DNA of 64,000 bases from Kumtagia sp963820075 (GTDB lineage: Bacteria; Pseudomonadota; Alphaproteobacteria; Rhizobiales; Rhizobiaceae), in NCBI GenBank assembly GCA_963820075.1, contig CAWFYS010000022.1, forward strand, positions 62,001 to 126,000, given 5' to 3'. Shown in pieces: positions 52,999-62,269 of the stretch; position 1 is the first letter of the stretch; each line of letters begins with the position of its first letter. A program made the position numbers and the translations under genes. Below the pieces are notes generated by a model. The model was given only the letters and a program-made list of their open reading frames with translations, ran no database searches and was not told the DNA's origin.

Positions 52999-54042
52999 AT
53001 GACAGAGCTAAGGCTTGTGGCGCCGATCACTATCCTGGCGGTCATCGCAACCGCCACGGGCCTCCACTTCGCAGCCACGGTTTTCGCGCCCATCGCCTGC
53101 GCCCTGTTCATCATTGCCATTGTCTGGCCGTTGCAGGGCAATCTACAGGCGCATCTTCCGCGGCTTCTCGCACTGGCGATCGTCTTCCTCATCATTGCCG
53201 TCACCTTGATCGTTTTCACCTCGATCATGAGCTGGGGTTTCGGCAGGATCGGACGATCGTTGATCGCCGACGGCGCGCGCTTCCAGGCGCTCTACAATCA
53301 GGCCACGCAATGGCTGGAAGGTCACGGTATCGTCGTGGCCGGCGTGATGGCCGAGCATTTCAATTTCGGCAGCCTGGTGCGGCTGCTGCAGGGCGTAACC
53401 GCTCGGCTGAATACGATGATCTCCTTCTGGATCGTCGCGACCATCTATGTGGTTTTAGGTCTTCTCGACATCGACGCCATCGCCCGCAATGCGCGGAGCG
53501 CGCTTAGCCCGGCGGCGGCCCGAGCCTTCATCGACGGGAGTATCGAGACAGCCTCCAGGCTGCGCCGCTATATGGTGGTCAGGACCATAATGAGCGTCGC
53601 CACCGGCTTGATGGTATGGGCGCTTTCCGCCGCCTTTGGCTTGCGCTTTGCGGTCGAGTGGGGCGTCATCGCTTTCACTTTGAACTACATTCCCTTTGTC
53701 GGTGCGTTCTTCGCAACGCTGTTGCCGGCCGTTTACGCCTTGGGGCAATTCGGATCGCTGCAATCCGCCGTGGTCATATTCGGTTTTCTGAATATCGTTC
53801 AGTTCATCACCGGCAGCTACATCGAACCGCGCGTGACCGGGCACGCGCTGTCGATTTCGCCCTTTTTGATTTTGTTCTCCGTTTTCTTCTGGGCGTATCT
53901 GTGGGGGCTATTCGGGGCGTTCATAGGTGTTCCGATTACGATCGCGATACTGACCTATTGCGCGCAGTCCTCGTCGACGGTCTGGATCGCCGGGCTGCTC
54001 GGCTCGCCGAAGCTGGACGGGGACCTCGAAGGCCGCCCCTGA
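52999..54042 (+). CDS. AI-2E/PerM family membrane transporter
   Basis: 347 residues with about eight hydrophobic segments. The family pattern is clear: the paired N-terminal helices, a soluble stretch (residues ~90-135), then WGVIAFTLNYIPFVGAFFATLLPAVYAL and ITGSYIEPRVTGHALSISPFLILFSVFFWAYLWGLFGAFIGVPI, the diagnostic C-terminal block. Members export autoinducer-2 or work as ion exchangers; no quorum gene is nearby, so the substrate is open. Confidence 0.92.
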   Translation: MTELRLVAPITILAVIATATGLHFAATVFAPIACALFIIAIVWPLQGNLQAHLPRLLALAIVFLIIAVTLIVFTSIMSWGFGRIGRSLIADGARFQALYNQATQWLEGHGIVVAGVMAEHFNFGSLVRLLQGVTARLNTMISFWIVATIYVVLGLLDIDAIARNARSALSPAAARAFIDGSIETASRLRRYMVVRTIMSVATGLMVWALSAAFGLRFAVEWGVIAFTLNYIPFVGAFFATLLPAVYALGQFGSLQSAVVIFGFLNIVQFITGSYIEPRVTGHALSISPFLILFSVFFWAYLWGLFGAFIGVPITIAILTYCAQSSSTVWIAGLLGSPKLDGDLEGRP

Positions 54043-54100
54043 CGCCGCCCCGGAAAGCGGCAAAGCGGCGCCAGCATGAAAACGGTTGCCGTGGCCAATC

Positions 54101-54442
54101 TCAATCCGAGCCGGTGGCGCGTTTCGCCAGGCCGACAAGGCCGATTGAAATGATGCCGCCCACCAGGCCGGCTACCCCGACGCCGATCAACACGGTGAGC
54201 GTAAGGCCACCGGCACCAAGCATTGCGGTGTCGGCGGCGTGCTCGACGTGACCCACGAAACGGCCCAGGCCTGGGACATTCGCGGCCAGCATGGTGAAAA
54301 CCAGGCCGCCGAGCATGCCGATGCATGCAATCGATCTCCATCCAAGATCGATCCCGCGCCACAGCCGGCCGGCGGCAATGGCCCCCGCCGCGCCGCAAAT
54401 CATTTCGACCAGCAGCATGGTCGCGGTTTCGAGACCGGACAT
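54101..54442 (-). CDS. Small membrane protein of unknown family
   Basis: 113 residues from ATG 54442 with three or four hydrophobic segments (TATMLLVEMICGAAGAIAAGRL; SIACIGMLGGLVFTMLAA; LTVLIGVGVAGLVGGIISIGLVGLA). Glycine-rich helices suggest a small multi-span protein, perhaps of the GlsB/YeaQ-like stress type. Same strand as the DUF1269 gene, 46 bases apart. Confidence 0.65.
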   Translation of the reverse strand: MSGLETATMLLVEMICGAAGAIAAGRLWRGIDLGWRSIACIGMLGGLVFTMLAANVPGLGRFVGHVEHAADTAMLGAGGLTLTVLIGVGVAGLVGGIISIGLVGLAKRATGSD

Positions 54443-54487
54443 TGCGCTTCTCACCCGGGCCGGGCGGCGATGCGGATCGGCCGGCCG

Positions 54488-55006
54488 TCACGTGGCCGGT
54501 GAAGGGACTTCTGTCGCCGCAGAGGCCTTCCGCAGCGCGTCACGAAGGGTCTGTTCCTTGGTTTCGTCGAGCGAACTCTTGAGCACCACGCCGCCATAGC
54601 CCTGGATTTGCTTCAGAACCTTGTCGGCCGTCATTTCCTGGACGAGCAGGAAAAGGGCGCCGTTGCCAGGCTCGATGCTGGCCGAAAGGTCGCGCATGAA
54701 CGCATCGTTGATGCCGATATCCGTCAATGCGCCGCCAATCGCGCCAGACGTCGCGCCGACAGCCATTCCAACGAGGGGATTGAGAAACAGAAGGCCGACA
54801 AGCATCCCCCAGAAGCTGCCTGACACCGCGCCGGCGGCGGTCGTATTCATGAGCTGGTTCAGCTTGATCTTCCCGGCTTCGGTTTTCGTTGCGATCACGG
54901 CGTCGCCGAGTTTGATGATGTATTCCTGCTGCAGTTCGAGAAGGCGCTGGCGCACTTCCTCGGCCTTGGCTTCGGTCGGATAGACAATGACGATCAGGTC
55001 GGACAT
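54488..55006 (-). CDS. DUF1269 domain membrane protein
   Basis: 172 residues: MSDLIVIVYPTEAKAEEVRQRLLELQQE, GKIKLNQLMNTTAAGAVSGSFWGMLVGLLFLNPLVG, DIGINDAFMRDLSASIEPGNGALFLLV and GYGGVVLKSSLDETKEQTLRDAL. This is the complete DUF1269 pattern, with one glycine-rich membrane region in the middle. GGAG ribosome site. Function unknown; often found in stress-related loci. Confidence 0.92.
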   Translation of the reverse strand: MSDLIVIVYPTEAKAEEVRQRLLELQQEYIIKLGDAVIATKTEAGKIKLNQLMNTTAAGAVSGSFWGMLVGLLFLNPLVGMAVGATSGAIGGALTDIGINDAFMRDLSASIEPGNGALFLLVQEMTADKVLKQIQGYGGVVLKSSLDETKEQTLRDALRKASAATEVPSPAT

Positions 55007-55451
55007 ATGAATCTCCAGGCTACGATGGCGCTTGCTTGCCGCATCTTATGCGGTGCATCGTCGAAAAGATCAGAAGGGAATCGCTGCATTGTGCCGGCGG
55101 TCCCGTTCTTGAAATAACCGGCGCGGGCGATCCTACCTTTTCGCGGGTCACAGAGCCAGTCTCGAGCACAGCCTCTGTTGGCCGGATAAGGTCGCATGCA
55201 ACGCGCTCGGCCCGTGCGAGACCGCGGGCCAAGCCATACCGGACGTTTCCGACCTCAACGCCTTCGGAGGCTGATGTCGCGGCCTTGACAGGCCGGCTGC
55301 CGGAAAGGTACCGACGAAGCGCGATGACGCTTGCCGGCGCTTTCTCATATGAAGGCGCATGGACCAGCGTCACGTACTGGCGCGGATAAGGAACAGTGTC
55401 GCGGATTTGTACCCTGCGTTCCGGCCAAGGCAGAAGAACAAGAGGGAATCG
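55007..55451. other. Intergenic region without assigned gene
   Basis: About 445 bases between divergently oriented genes. Both strands have open frames of ~115 codons, but neither has conserved-looking sequence, a ribosome site or a family I know. It should contain the promoters of the DUF1269 gene and of the NDUFS4-like gene. Confidence 0.5.
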
Positions 55452-55757
55452 ATGTCAGCGCGCATTTACAGCCCGGCCAAGACGGCCATGCAGTCTGGCA
55501 AGGCGAAGACCGGCTACTGGGTCCTGGATTTCGACCCTGAACAGCCGCGCAAGATCGACCCGCTCATGGGCTACACGACCTCCTCCGATATGAAGAGCCA
55601 GATCCGGCTGACCTTCGAGTCCAAGGAAGAGGCGATCGCCTATGCCGAGAAGAACGGCTTGGCCTATCGCGTCCAGGAGCCCAAGGAAGCCAGGCGGCGG
55701 CAGATTTCCTATGCCGAAAATTTCCGCTATGACCGCAAGACGCCTTGGACGCACTGA
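55452..55757 (+). CDS. NADH dehydrogenase accessory subunit (NDUFS4/ETC complex I subunit family)
   Basis: 101 residues: MSARIYSPAKTAMQSGKAKT, then WVLDFDPEQPRKIDPLMGYTTSSDM, FESKEEAIAYAEKNGLAYRV and the C-terminal YAENFRYDRKTPWTH. This matches the 18-kDa (NDUFS4) subunit that stabilises complex I in alphaproteobacteria and mitochondria. As usual in Rhizobiales it is encoded outside the nuo operon. ATG 55452 follows AGAGGGA. Confidence 0.92.
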   Translation: MSARIYSPAKTAMQSGKAKTGYWVLDFDPEQPRKIDPLMGYTTSSDMKSQIRLTFESKEEAIAYAEKNGLAYRVQEPKEARRRQISYAENFRYDRKTPWTH

Positions 55758-55813
55758 AGGACGGTCGCTCGCCGTATCGGTTGCGTCGCCCAGCGCCGGG
55801 AATCTCAGTCTTC

Positions 55814-55890
55814 GGCCCCGTAGCTCAGATGGATAGAGCACCGGCCTTCTAAGCCGATGGTCGCAGGTTCGAGTCCTGCCGGGGTCGCCA
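55814..55890 (+). tRNA. tRNA-Arg (TCT)
   Basis: A 77-base cloverleaf with CCA encoded. The acceptor GGCCCCG pairs with CGGGGTC (one G-U); D-arm GCTCAGATGGATAGAGC; anticodon loop CTTCTAA gives anticodon TCT; T-arm GCAGG-TTCGAGT-CCTGC. Immediately follows the complex I subunit gene by 56 bases. Confidence 0.97.
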
Positions 55891-56226
55891 ATAACTACCT
55901 AGTTTTGTTCGATAATTTCTGATGAGTTCTTCGAGAGGTGGGTTGCGGGCTGTCGTTCGGTCCAGTGTCAGTGCGAAAATTTCGAGTGCGTAGCGGCGCC
56001 TGGCGAAGGTGCGGCGCAGTGTGTCGCGTCTCCCGTACACGTGCCGCCTCGCTGCCGTGCGGTAAGGATAGGCGCGCCATGCCGTGCCAAGTGATATTTG
56101 CACTGCAACAACGAGCACATTCCGTCCAAGATGGTGACGACACGGTGGCGACACAGCGCGCACGAGAGCTTCACGCCACAAAGCGAGCCGAGCCCTGTAT
56201 CGCTATGATTAGTTTGCGTACTTTAA
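55891..56226. other. Spacer between the two tRNA genes
   Basis: 336 bases with somewhat lower GC than the surrounding genes. No integrase, attachment repeat or conserved reading frame is seen. A fragment of the tRNA-Arg 3' end is not repeated here, so there is no sign of a current insertion. Confidence 0.5.
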
Positions 56227-56301
56227 TGGTGGGCGATGCAGGGATTGAACCTGCGACCCCACCCGTGTGAAGGGTGTGCTCTCCCGCTGAGCTAATCGCC
56301 C
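56227..56301 (-). tRNA. tRNA-Val (CAC)
   Basis: 75 bases on the minus strand with CCA encoded. Acceptor GGGCGAT pairs with ATCGCCC; D-arm GCTCAGCGGGAGAGC; anticodon arm CACCC-TTCACAC-GGGTG with anticodon CAC; T-arm GCAGG-TTCAATC-CCTGC. It is tail to tail with tRNA-Arg. Confidence 0.97.
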
Positions 56302-56392
56302 GCCGCCGGCCCCAGGGCCGAAGCGCGCCGCGATATAAGGGAGGGTGGCGGCGCAAGTCAAGGACACTTGTCAGACTTGCATCAGGCCCGCA

Positions 56393-57076
56393 TCAGGCCT
56401 GCGCGGCCAGCATCAGCTCCTCGCACATCGTCGCCGTCAGTTCGTCGAAATGCGAGATGATGCGGGACGGGCCGAATTCGCCCACGTGCCGGTCGGTGTA
56501 GCCGAAGTCGACGGCCACCACGGGAATGCCGGCGGATTTCGCCGTATCGATATCGGTCCGCGAGTCGCCGACCATGACGGCGCGACAAGTGTCGCCGCCG
56601 GCCTTGACGATGGTTTCGGTGAGATGGCGCGGGTCGGGTTTGCGGAACGCGAAGCTATCGGCTCCGCAGATCGCGGCGAAGCGCCCGGCGAGCCCGACGC
56701 CTTCGAGCAAACGCACGGACAACGTCTCCGTCTTGTTCGTGCATACGGCAAGGAGGTAGCCCGCCGCCGCAAGTCTCGCCAGCGCCGCCGGCACGCCGGG
56801 GTAGGGCTGGGAGCGCCCGGGGATGTTGTTTCCGTAGTGGTCCAGGAACAGGTCGAACAGCCGGTCGTGCTCGGCGGGATCGAGCATGCGCTTTTGCGCC
56901 GCGTAGGCCCGCTCGATCATTACACGACCGCCATGTCCGACAAACCGCTGGAAGCCGTTCACGTCGGTCACGTTCGCGCCGCCGGCCATCAGGCTGTGGT
57001 TCAGGCTGTCGAGGAGGTCGGGGGCGGTGTCGACGAGCGTGCCGTCGAGGTCGAACACAATGATCGGGCGATTCAT
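56393..57076 (-). CDS. gph: Phosphoglycolate phosphatase
   Basis: 227 residues, HAD superfamily subfamily IA. Motif I VFDLDGTLVDTAPDLLDSLN (nucleophile Asp9, Asp11); motif II in CTNKTE; motif III Lys in FRKPDP; motif IV VMVGDSRTDIDTAKSAGIP. The alpha-helical cap (residues ~16-85) fits Gph. It removes 2-phosphoglycolate formed in DNA repair or by photorespiration-like reactions. In Rhizobiales gph commonly lies next to rpiA and gor, as here. Confidence 0.92.
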   Translation of the reverse strand: MNRPIIVFDLDGTLVDTAPDLLDSLNHSLMAGGANVTDVNGFQRFVGHGGRVMIERAYAAQKRMLDPAEHDRLFDLFLDHYGNNIPGRSQPYPGVPAALARLAAAGYLLAVCTNKTETLSVRLLEGVGLAGRFAAICGADSFAFRKPDPRHLTETIVKAGGDTCRAVMVGDSRTDIDTAKSAGIPVVAVDFGYTDRHVGEFGPSRIISHFDELTATMCEELMLAAQA

Positions 57077-57288
57077 GCGAACTCGCTTGCCGCTGGAAAC
57101 GACGCTGGCGATACCGCGCGTCGTCGATCAAGGCAAGCCGCCAGGTGTTGTGACAATGTCGCGACATGGTTCGGCTCCGCTTTACGTCTCATAGCCATGC
57201 CGCCGCAGTCTTGAATGAGCGATATGGAAGCGCGCAGCCACGGCCTTACCTCGCTTGGAGTTGAGGGTTTGACCGCCGGGCCAAAGAT

Positions 57289-57392
57289 GCTAAAGCAAGT
57301 CGCCCGACTCCGAAATCGGGTGACTTGCTTTAGCTCTTTGTTTTCGCATCGCTTTTGCCGAAAACCCGTGTCCACTTTTCGGCGTGATGCTT
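57289..57392 (+). repeat. Intergenic hairpin repeat, CTTTAGC family
   Basis: GCTAAAGCAAGTCGCCCGAC faces GGGTGACTTGCTTTAGC, followed by TCTTTGTTTTCGCATCGC, TTTTGCCGAAAACCCGTG and TCCACTTTTCGGCGTGATGC. The second half matches the minus strand at 14460-14530. The overall plan, a hairpin followed by (T)TTGTTTT.GCA and GAAAACC.TG.CCACTTTTC.GG, parallels the CTAAGCAG family at 47351 and 60200. It occupies the region between the divergent gph and rpiA genes, which otherwise (57077-57427) has no gene. Confidence 0.8.
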
Positions 57393-57427
57393 CAGGAGCG
57401 CGGCCCTGACAGGATGGCGGACAAACC

Positions 57428-58126
57428 ATGGACGCTCGCACGTTGAAGATCGAAGCGGCAAGAGCCGCGCTGGCCCATGTTCAGGAAGGCATGCGGCTCG
57501 GGATCGGAAGCGGTTCGACCGCCGAGGAATTCGTGCGGCTGCTGGCGGCGCGGATCGGCGAAGGCCTTTCGGTGACGGGCGTGCCGACCTCGGAGCGCAC
57601 GGCCGCTCTCTGTCTGGAACTGGGCGTGCCCCTTACGACTCTCGATGAAACGCCGGAGCTCGACCTTACGATCGACGGGGCGGACGAGTTCGACCCGCAT
57701 CTCGTGCTGATCAAGGGCGGCGGCGGGGCGCTGCTGCGCGAAAAGATTGTCGCGGCGGCTTCGAAGCGCATGATCGTGATCGCCGACGAGAGCAAGGCGG
57801 TGGACGTGCTCGGCCGCTTTCCGCTGCCCATCGAAGTCAATCGGTTCGGCTTGCGGGCGACCGAACTCGCAATCCGCCGAGCGGCCGATGCGCTCGAACT
57901 TGCCGGACCCGTCACATTGCGGATGACGAAGGATGCTCCATTTGTTACAGACGGCGGTCATTTCATTCTCGATGCATCTTTTGGCCGCATTCCGGACCCA
58001 AAGGCGCTGTCGGACAGTCTTCATTGCGTGCCGGGCGTGGTCGAGCACGGCTTGTTTATCGGCCTTGCACAAATGGCAGTGGTGGCCGGCGCGGAGGGCG
58101 CGAGGACGATTCTCGCGCACCGATAG
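57428..58126 (+). CDS. rpiA: Ribose-5-phosphate isomerase A
   Basis: 232 residues: LGIGSGSTAEEFVRLL (phosphate-binding), GVPTSERTAALCLELGVPL, DLTIDGADEFDPHLVLIKGGGGALLREKIVAAAS (catalytic Asp, Glu, Lys), FVTDGGHFILDASFGRI and GVVEHGLFIGLA. Complete RpiA. Interconverts ribose- and ribulose-5-phosphate in the pentose phosphate pathway. Followed on the same strand by the DUF2059 gene (19 bases) and gor. Confidence 0.96.
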   Translation: MDARTLKIEAARAALAHVQEGMRLGIGSGSTAEEFVRLLAARIGEGLSVTGVPTSERTAALCLELGVPLTTLDETPELDLTIDGADEFDPHLVLIKGGGGALLREKIVAAASKRMIVIADESKAVDVLGRFPLPIEVNRFGLRATELAIRRAADALELAGPVTLRMTKDAPFVTDGGHFILDASFGRIPDPKALSDSLHCVPGVVEHGLFIGLAQMAVVAGAEGARTILAHR

Positions 58127-58145
58127 AACAGGAGTTGCCTCTCAT

Positions 58146-58703
58146 ATGATCCGCATGAACCCAATTCGTCGCTTCGCCTTGTTCGCGGCCCTCGGCTCGG
58201 CCATCGCGTTCGCATCGCTTCCGTCATTCGCCCAGGAAATATCCGAGGATCACCTCAAGGCAGCGCGCGCCGCCGTGGCGGCCATCAAGGCTACGGATCC
58301 CTTCGATGCAATTCTGCCCGAGGCCGCCGCGGTGCTGAAGCAGTCGCTGATTCAGAAGAATCCCGACATGCAGGAAGCCATCATCAAGGTCATCGATGAA
58401 AAGGCACTCTTGCTCGCGCCGCGTCGCGCCGACCTCGAAAAGGAGGCCGCACTGGCCTATGCGAAGGTGTTTTCCGCGGAGGAACTCAATGCAATCGCCG
58501 CATTCTATGATTCGGCGGCGGGAACGAAGCTCCTGATCGACGGACCGCTCGTCGTGCGGGAACTCGGCAAGGCGGCAAACATCTGGCAGCGTGGTGTCTC
58601 GCGCGATCTGGCGGCCGAAGTCGGCAAGGCCCTTGATGCGCTGGTGGCCAATAATGCTCCGAAGACGGCTCCGGCCGAAGGAGAGCCGGCGACCGCGAAC
58701 TGA
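58146..58703 (+). CDS. DUF2059 domain exported protein
   Basis: 185 residues with a Sec signal peptide (RRFALFAALGSAIAFASLPSFAQ). A helical DUF2059 domain follows: ALLLAPRRADLEKEAALAYAKVFSAEELNAIAAFYDSAAGTKLL. Probably periplasmic; function unknown. It lies between rpiA and gor on the same strand, and a terminator follows it, so rpiA-DUF2059 is likely one transcript. Confidence 0.9.
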   Translation: MIRMNPIRRFALFAALGSAIAFASLPSFAQEISEDHLKAARAAVAAIKATDPFDAILPEAAAVLKQSLIQKNPDMQEAIIKVIDEKALLLAPRRADLEKEAALAYAKVFSAEELNAIAAFYDSAAGTKLLIDGPLVVRELGKAANIWQRGVSRDLAAEVGKALDALVANNAPKTAPAEGEPATAN

Positions 58704-58731
58704 ATTCCCGGTATTTCGCGTCTGGTGGCAG

Positions 58732-58755
58732 GCCCGGCTTCGCGCCGGGCTTTGC
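58732..58755 (+). terminator. Rho-independent terminator after the DUF2059 gene
   Basis: GCCCGGC and GCCGGGC form a 7-bp stem with a five-base loop, followed by TTTGCATTT. It lies 29 bases after the stop codon and before gor. The T tract is broken, so efficiency is uncertain. Confidence 0.6.
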
Positions 58756-58812
58756 ATTTCACCTGAGCATCAATATCTGTGACACCATTTCGAGACCGTC
58801 GCGGAGACCGCC

Positions 58813-60204
58813 ATGCCACGATATGACTATGATCTGTTCGTGATCGGCGGCGGTTCAGGAGGCGTGCGCGCGGCCCGCCTCGCGGCCGGACTTGGGCTGC
58901 GCGTGGCGATCGCCGAGGAATACCGCTTCGGCGGCACCTGCGTCATCCGCGGCTGCGTTCCCAAGAAGCTGCTGGTCTATGCCTCGCAATTTTCCGAAAC
59001 CTTCGAGGACGCGGCCGGCTACGGCTGGACGGTGGGCGAAAGCACTTTCGACTGGCCGACGCTGATCGCCAACAAGGACCGCGAGATCGCGCGGCTGGAG
59101 AATATTTACCGCACGGGCGTCGAGAAGGCGGGCGGCGTGACCTTCCGCAGCCGCGCCGAACTGGTCGACCGGCACACGGTGCGTCTCCTTGCGGAAAACC
59201 GGAGCGTCACGGCCGAGACGATCCTGATCGCCACCGGCGGGCGCCCCAACCCGCATCCGGCGTTGCCCGGCCATGAATTCACCATCACCTCCAACGACGC
59301 GTTCCATTTGCCTGAATTGCCAAAGACAATCGTCATTGCCGGCGGCGGTTATATCGCCGTGGAGTTCGCCAATATTTTCCACGGCCTCGGCGTTGAAACG
59401 ACGCTGATCTATCGGGGCGCCGACATCCTCGGCCGGTTCGACAGAGACTTGCGCCGCGGACTGCACGAAGCGATGGAGCGGAAGGGGATAAGCATCCTCT
59501 GCCACGACATCTTTTCGAGCATCGAAAAACGCAGCGACGGGCGCCTCGTCGCGCGCACCGCAAAGGAACGTGAACTCGTCGCCGACCAGATCATGCTGGC
59601 ACTCGGGCGCACACCGAATACCGAGAGCCTCGGGCTGGACGCCGCGGGCGTGAAAACCGGTCCGGTCGGCGATATCCTCGTGGACGATTACTCGCGCACC
59701 AATGTCGACAACATCTACGCGCTGGGCGATGTCACGAATCGCCTGCAACTGACGCCGGTGGCGATCCACGAGGCGATGTGCTTCGTGGAGACGGCTTTCA
59801 AGGGCAACCCGACCAGCCCGGACCTTGATGACGTGGCGACGGCGGTGTTTTCCCAGCCGGAGATCGGCACGGTCGGCTTGTCCGAGGACGATGCGGCCAG
59901 GAAGCTCGGCAACCTCGACATCTACCGCGCCGCCTTCCGGCCAATGCGCAACATCCTGCCGGGCCGCGAGGAGCGCATGATCATGAAGCTTGTGGTCGAC
60001 GCCGATAGCGGCCGCGTCGTCGGCGCCCACGTGCTGGGACCCGATGCCGGCGAGATGGCGCAACTCCTCGGCATAGCCGTCAAGGGCAGGCTGACCAAGC
60101 AGGTGTTCGACCGCACCATGGCCGTCCATCCGACGGCCGCCGAGGAACTGGTGACCATGTACGAACCGAGCTATCGGATCAGGGGCGGCAAAAGGGTCGC
60201 CTAA
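58813..60204 (+). CDS. gor: Glutathione-disulfide reductase
   Basis: 463 residues. FAD motif LFVIGGGSGGVRAARLAA; redox-active GGTCVIRGCVPKKLLVYAS (Cys-x4-Cys); NADPH motif IVIAGGGYIAVEFANIFHGLG; LALGRTPNTESLG; YALGDVTNRLQLTPVAIHE; dimer interface with HPTAAEELVTM supplying the catalytic His-Glu. It keeps glutathione reduced with NADPH. The stop codon lies inside a repeat element (TAA in CCTAAGCAG), so the last codon context may have been shaped by the insertion. Confidence 0.95.
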   Translation: MPRYDYDLFVIGGGSGGVRAARLAAGLGLRVAIAEEYRFGGTCVIRGCVPKKLLVYASQFSETFEDAAGYGWTVGESTFDWPTLIANKDREIARLENIYRTGVEKAGGVTFRSRAELVDRHTVRLLAENRSVTAETILIATGGRPNPHPALPGHEFTITSNDAFHLPELPKTIVIAGGGYIAVEFANIFHGLGVETTLIYRGADILGRFDRDLRRGLHEAMERKGISILCHDIFSSIEKRSDGRLVARTAKERELVADQIMLALGRTPNTESLGLDAAGVKTGPVGDILVDDYSRTNVDNIYALGDVTNRLQLTPVAIHEAMCFVETAFKGNPTSPDLDDVATAVFSQPEIGTVGLSEDDAARKLGNLDIYRAAFRPMRNILPGREERMIMKLVVDADSGRVVGAHVLGPDAGEMAQLLGIAVKGRLTKQVFDRTMAVHPTAAEELVTMYEPSYRIRGGKRVA

Positions 60205-60306
60205 GCAGACTTGCGTGGCTTCGCCCACGCTTCGTCTGCTTAGCCTCTTGTTTTGTCGCAGGGTTCTGTCGGAAAACCGTGACACACTTTTCCGGAACCT
60301 GCTTAG
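60200..60306 (+). repeat. Intergenic hairpin repeat, CTAAGCAG family, copy 2
   Basis: Over 90% identical by eye to 47351-47457, same order of arms: CTAAGCAGACTTGCGTGGC, ACGCTTCGTCTGCTTAG, CTCTTGTTTTGTCGCAGG and CGGAACCTGCTTAG. It carries the gor stop codon and could act as a transcript-end hairpin for gor. Nothing else is seen up to 60383. Confidence 0.85.
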
Positions 60307-60383
60307 GGAAACTCAGCCATCAGACTGGATCGCCTGGCCTTTTGCTGCCACCTGCTGAAGATGGCGACGTGGCGTTGCCGCCG

Positions 60384-61491
60384 TCAGGCCCAACTCTCCT
60401 CGAACAAGATTTCCAGCGGCCCGCCGGCCAGGAACGTCTCGATGGCCGGGACGTGGGCGCGCGGGTCGAGATTGCTTCGATGCGAGCCATTCGTCCGAAT
60501 AGTAGGTGTTGGCGTAACGCTTGCCGGAATCGCAGATCAGCGTGACGATCGAGCCGCTCTGGCCGGCGGCGATCATGCGCGACGCGGCAATGCACATGCC
60601 GACGAAATTGGTGCCGGTCGAGCCGCCGACGCGGCGGCCGAGCAGCTTGGAAAGCACCTGCATTGCCGCCAGCGAGACGGCGTCGGGAACGCGCGCCATA
60701 TGGTCGATCACGCCGGGCACGAAGGACGGCTCGACGCGAGGCCGGCCTATGCCCTCGATGCGCGACGGCAGCTCGCAGCGCGTGCCGGGGTCTTTCGTTG
60801 CATAGCCGTCGAAAAAGGCGGAGTGTTCTACGTCGACGACCGACAGGCGCGTCGGATGGCGCCTGTAGCGGATGTAGCGGCCGATGGTTGCGCTGGTGCC
60901 GCCGGTGCCCGGGCTCATGACGATCCAGGCCGGGCAAGGATGATGCTCCTCGCTCATCTGGCCGAAGATCGATTCGGCGATATTGTTGTTGCCCCGCCAG
61001 TCGGTCGCGCGTTCGGCATAGGTAAACTGATCCATGAAATGCCCTCCGAGCTTTGCCGCCAGCTCAGCCGATTCGGCGTAGATGCGGCGCCCGTCGTCGA
61101 TGAAATGGCAATTGCCGCCATAATGCTCGATCGCCGCGATTTTCTCGGCCGAGGTGGAGCGCGGCATCACGGCATAGAAAGGAATGCCGATCATTCGGGC
61201 GAAGTAGGCTTCCGAAACCGCTGTCGAACCCGAGGAAGCTTCGACGACGGGCATGTTCTGGCGAACATGACCATTGCACAGCGCATAAAGAAACAGCGAG
61301 CGTGCAAGCCGATGCTTGAGGCTTCCGGTCGGATGCGTGGATTCGTCCTTGAGATACAGGTCTATTCCCGACAGGGCAGGCACATCGAGCTTCCAAAGAT
61401 GCGTATCCGCCGAGCGGTGCTGGTCGGCCTCGATTCGCGCGATCGCCTCGTCCACCCAGCCACGCGACGAGAGTTCAATGTGTGCCGTCAT
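60384..61491 (-). CDS. PLP-dependent cysteine synthase family protein; one apparent frameshift
   Basis: Start MTAHIELSSRGWVDEAIARIE at 61491 with GGAGG 6 bases upstream. Fold type II PLP enzyme: HPTGSLKHRLARSL with the PLP lysine, EASSGSTAVSEAYFARMIG (substrate loop), SPGTGGTSATIGRYIRYR (phosphate loop) and STGTNFVGM. After YYSDEWLAS an extra base near 60476 shifts the frame. The natural end reads SNLDPRAHVPAIETFLAGGPLEILF to a stop at 60384, giving ~368 residues. The subfamily is close to CysK/cystathionine beta-synthase but the substrate is unclear. 29 bases from the upstream small gene. Confidence 0.85.
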
Positions 61492-61520
61492 ATGGTCCTC
61501 CCGTAAAGAAGCCTGTCGGA

Positions 61521-61796
61521 TCACTCGTCAAAGGTGACGATCGACACCTCGCCCTCCATGGCGCCCTGATAGGCGGACGCGTGCGGCTCGTCATCCGGCG
61601 GGCTCTCCAACTCGCCGATCCGGTCCAGCTCGGCTTCCGCGTAGCCCTGCCCGCGAAGCGCTTCCAGCGCAACGCGTACCGCGCTGTCGTCATCGGGCGC
61701 AACCAGGAGCACGTGTATCAGCCGGGAGCGGCCGCCTTTGCCGCGGGAAACGCGGCCGGTAATGATTGTAACAGCCTTTGGCTGGTTGTCGTTCAT
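61521..61796 (-). CDS. Small hypothetical protein
   Basis: 91 residues from ATG 61796: KAVTIITGRVSRGKGGRSRLIHVLLVAPDDDSAVRVALEALRGQGY, then DRIGELESPPDDEPHASAYQGAMEGEVSIVTFDE. It looks like a small alpha-beta (ferredoxin-like) domain with beta-alpha-beta order. I recall it as a conserved hypothetical of Rhizobiales next to a cysteine synthase-like gene; no function is known. Same strand and 29 bases upstream of the PLP enzyme, likely co-transcribed. Confidence 0.7.
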   Translation of the reverse strand: MNDNQPKAVTIITGRVSRGKGGRSRLIHVLLVAPDDDSAVRVALEALRGQGYAEAELDRIGELESPPDDEPHASAYQGAMEGEVSIVTFDE

Positions 61797-61992
61797 GGCA
61801 TGATTCCTTCGGCCCGGAAGGCTCGCATGATTCGTCGAAGCAATCAGTTCGTCTATCACCCATGGCCAGGGCGCAATGATAGGGACCGCGACAGATTCTG
61901 CTTGGCGATTACTCCGGGACGAAAGAAACTTGCCTGGCGTTGCGCCTTCGCTGGCAAGTGACCATTTCAGCACGGTGTTTGGCGTTTCGGGG

Positions 61993-62020
61993 TTGACGTT
62001 CCGCGGCCGTGCGGCTAGAA
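61993..62020 (+). promoter_or_regulatory. Candidate sigma-70 promoter of the str operon
   Basis: TTGACG at 61993-61998 and CTAGAA at 62015-62020 are 16 bases apart, close to the alphaproteobacterial TTGAC(A/G)-N16/17-CTATAT pattern. A leader of ~250 bases follows, with a hairpin AAACCGC-GGTGT-GCGGTTT near 62167-62186, before rpsL. The remaining sequence from 61797 shows no gene. Found by eye only. Confidence 0.45.
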
Positions 62021-62269
62021 GCCCCGTCGTCTGAACCGATGTGAGGTCTGACGGTTCGGGATGTCGCGTCCTGAAGATCGCCTCAAACAGGGTTCGTTCT
62101 ACGAGCGAAAACACATTTCCGGCATGCATGAAGCGCCTCGCGCTTCCTCTGCTTTTTGTTCGGGCAAAACCGCGGTGTGCGGTTTGTTGCCCGATATTGC
62201 TTGTGGAGATGGTGTTCGAAACCGCCCGGACGGGCCTGAGACACGGACTACGAGAGACATGAGGATTTA

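Noticed and set aside
55891..56226. A genomic-island attachment region at tRNA-Arg/tRNA-Val
   Set aside because: No integrase and no repeat of either tRNA 3' end were found in the window; the genes on both sides are core.
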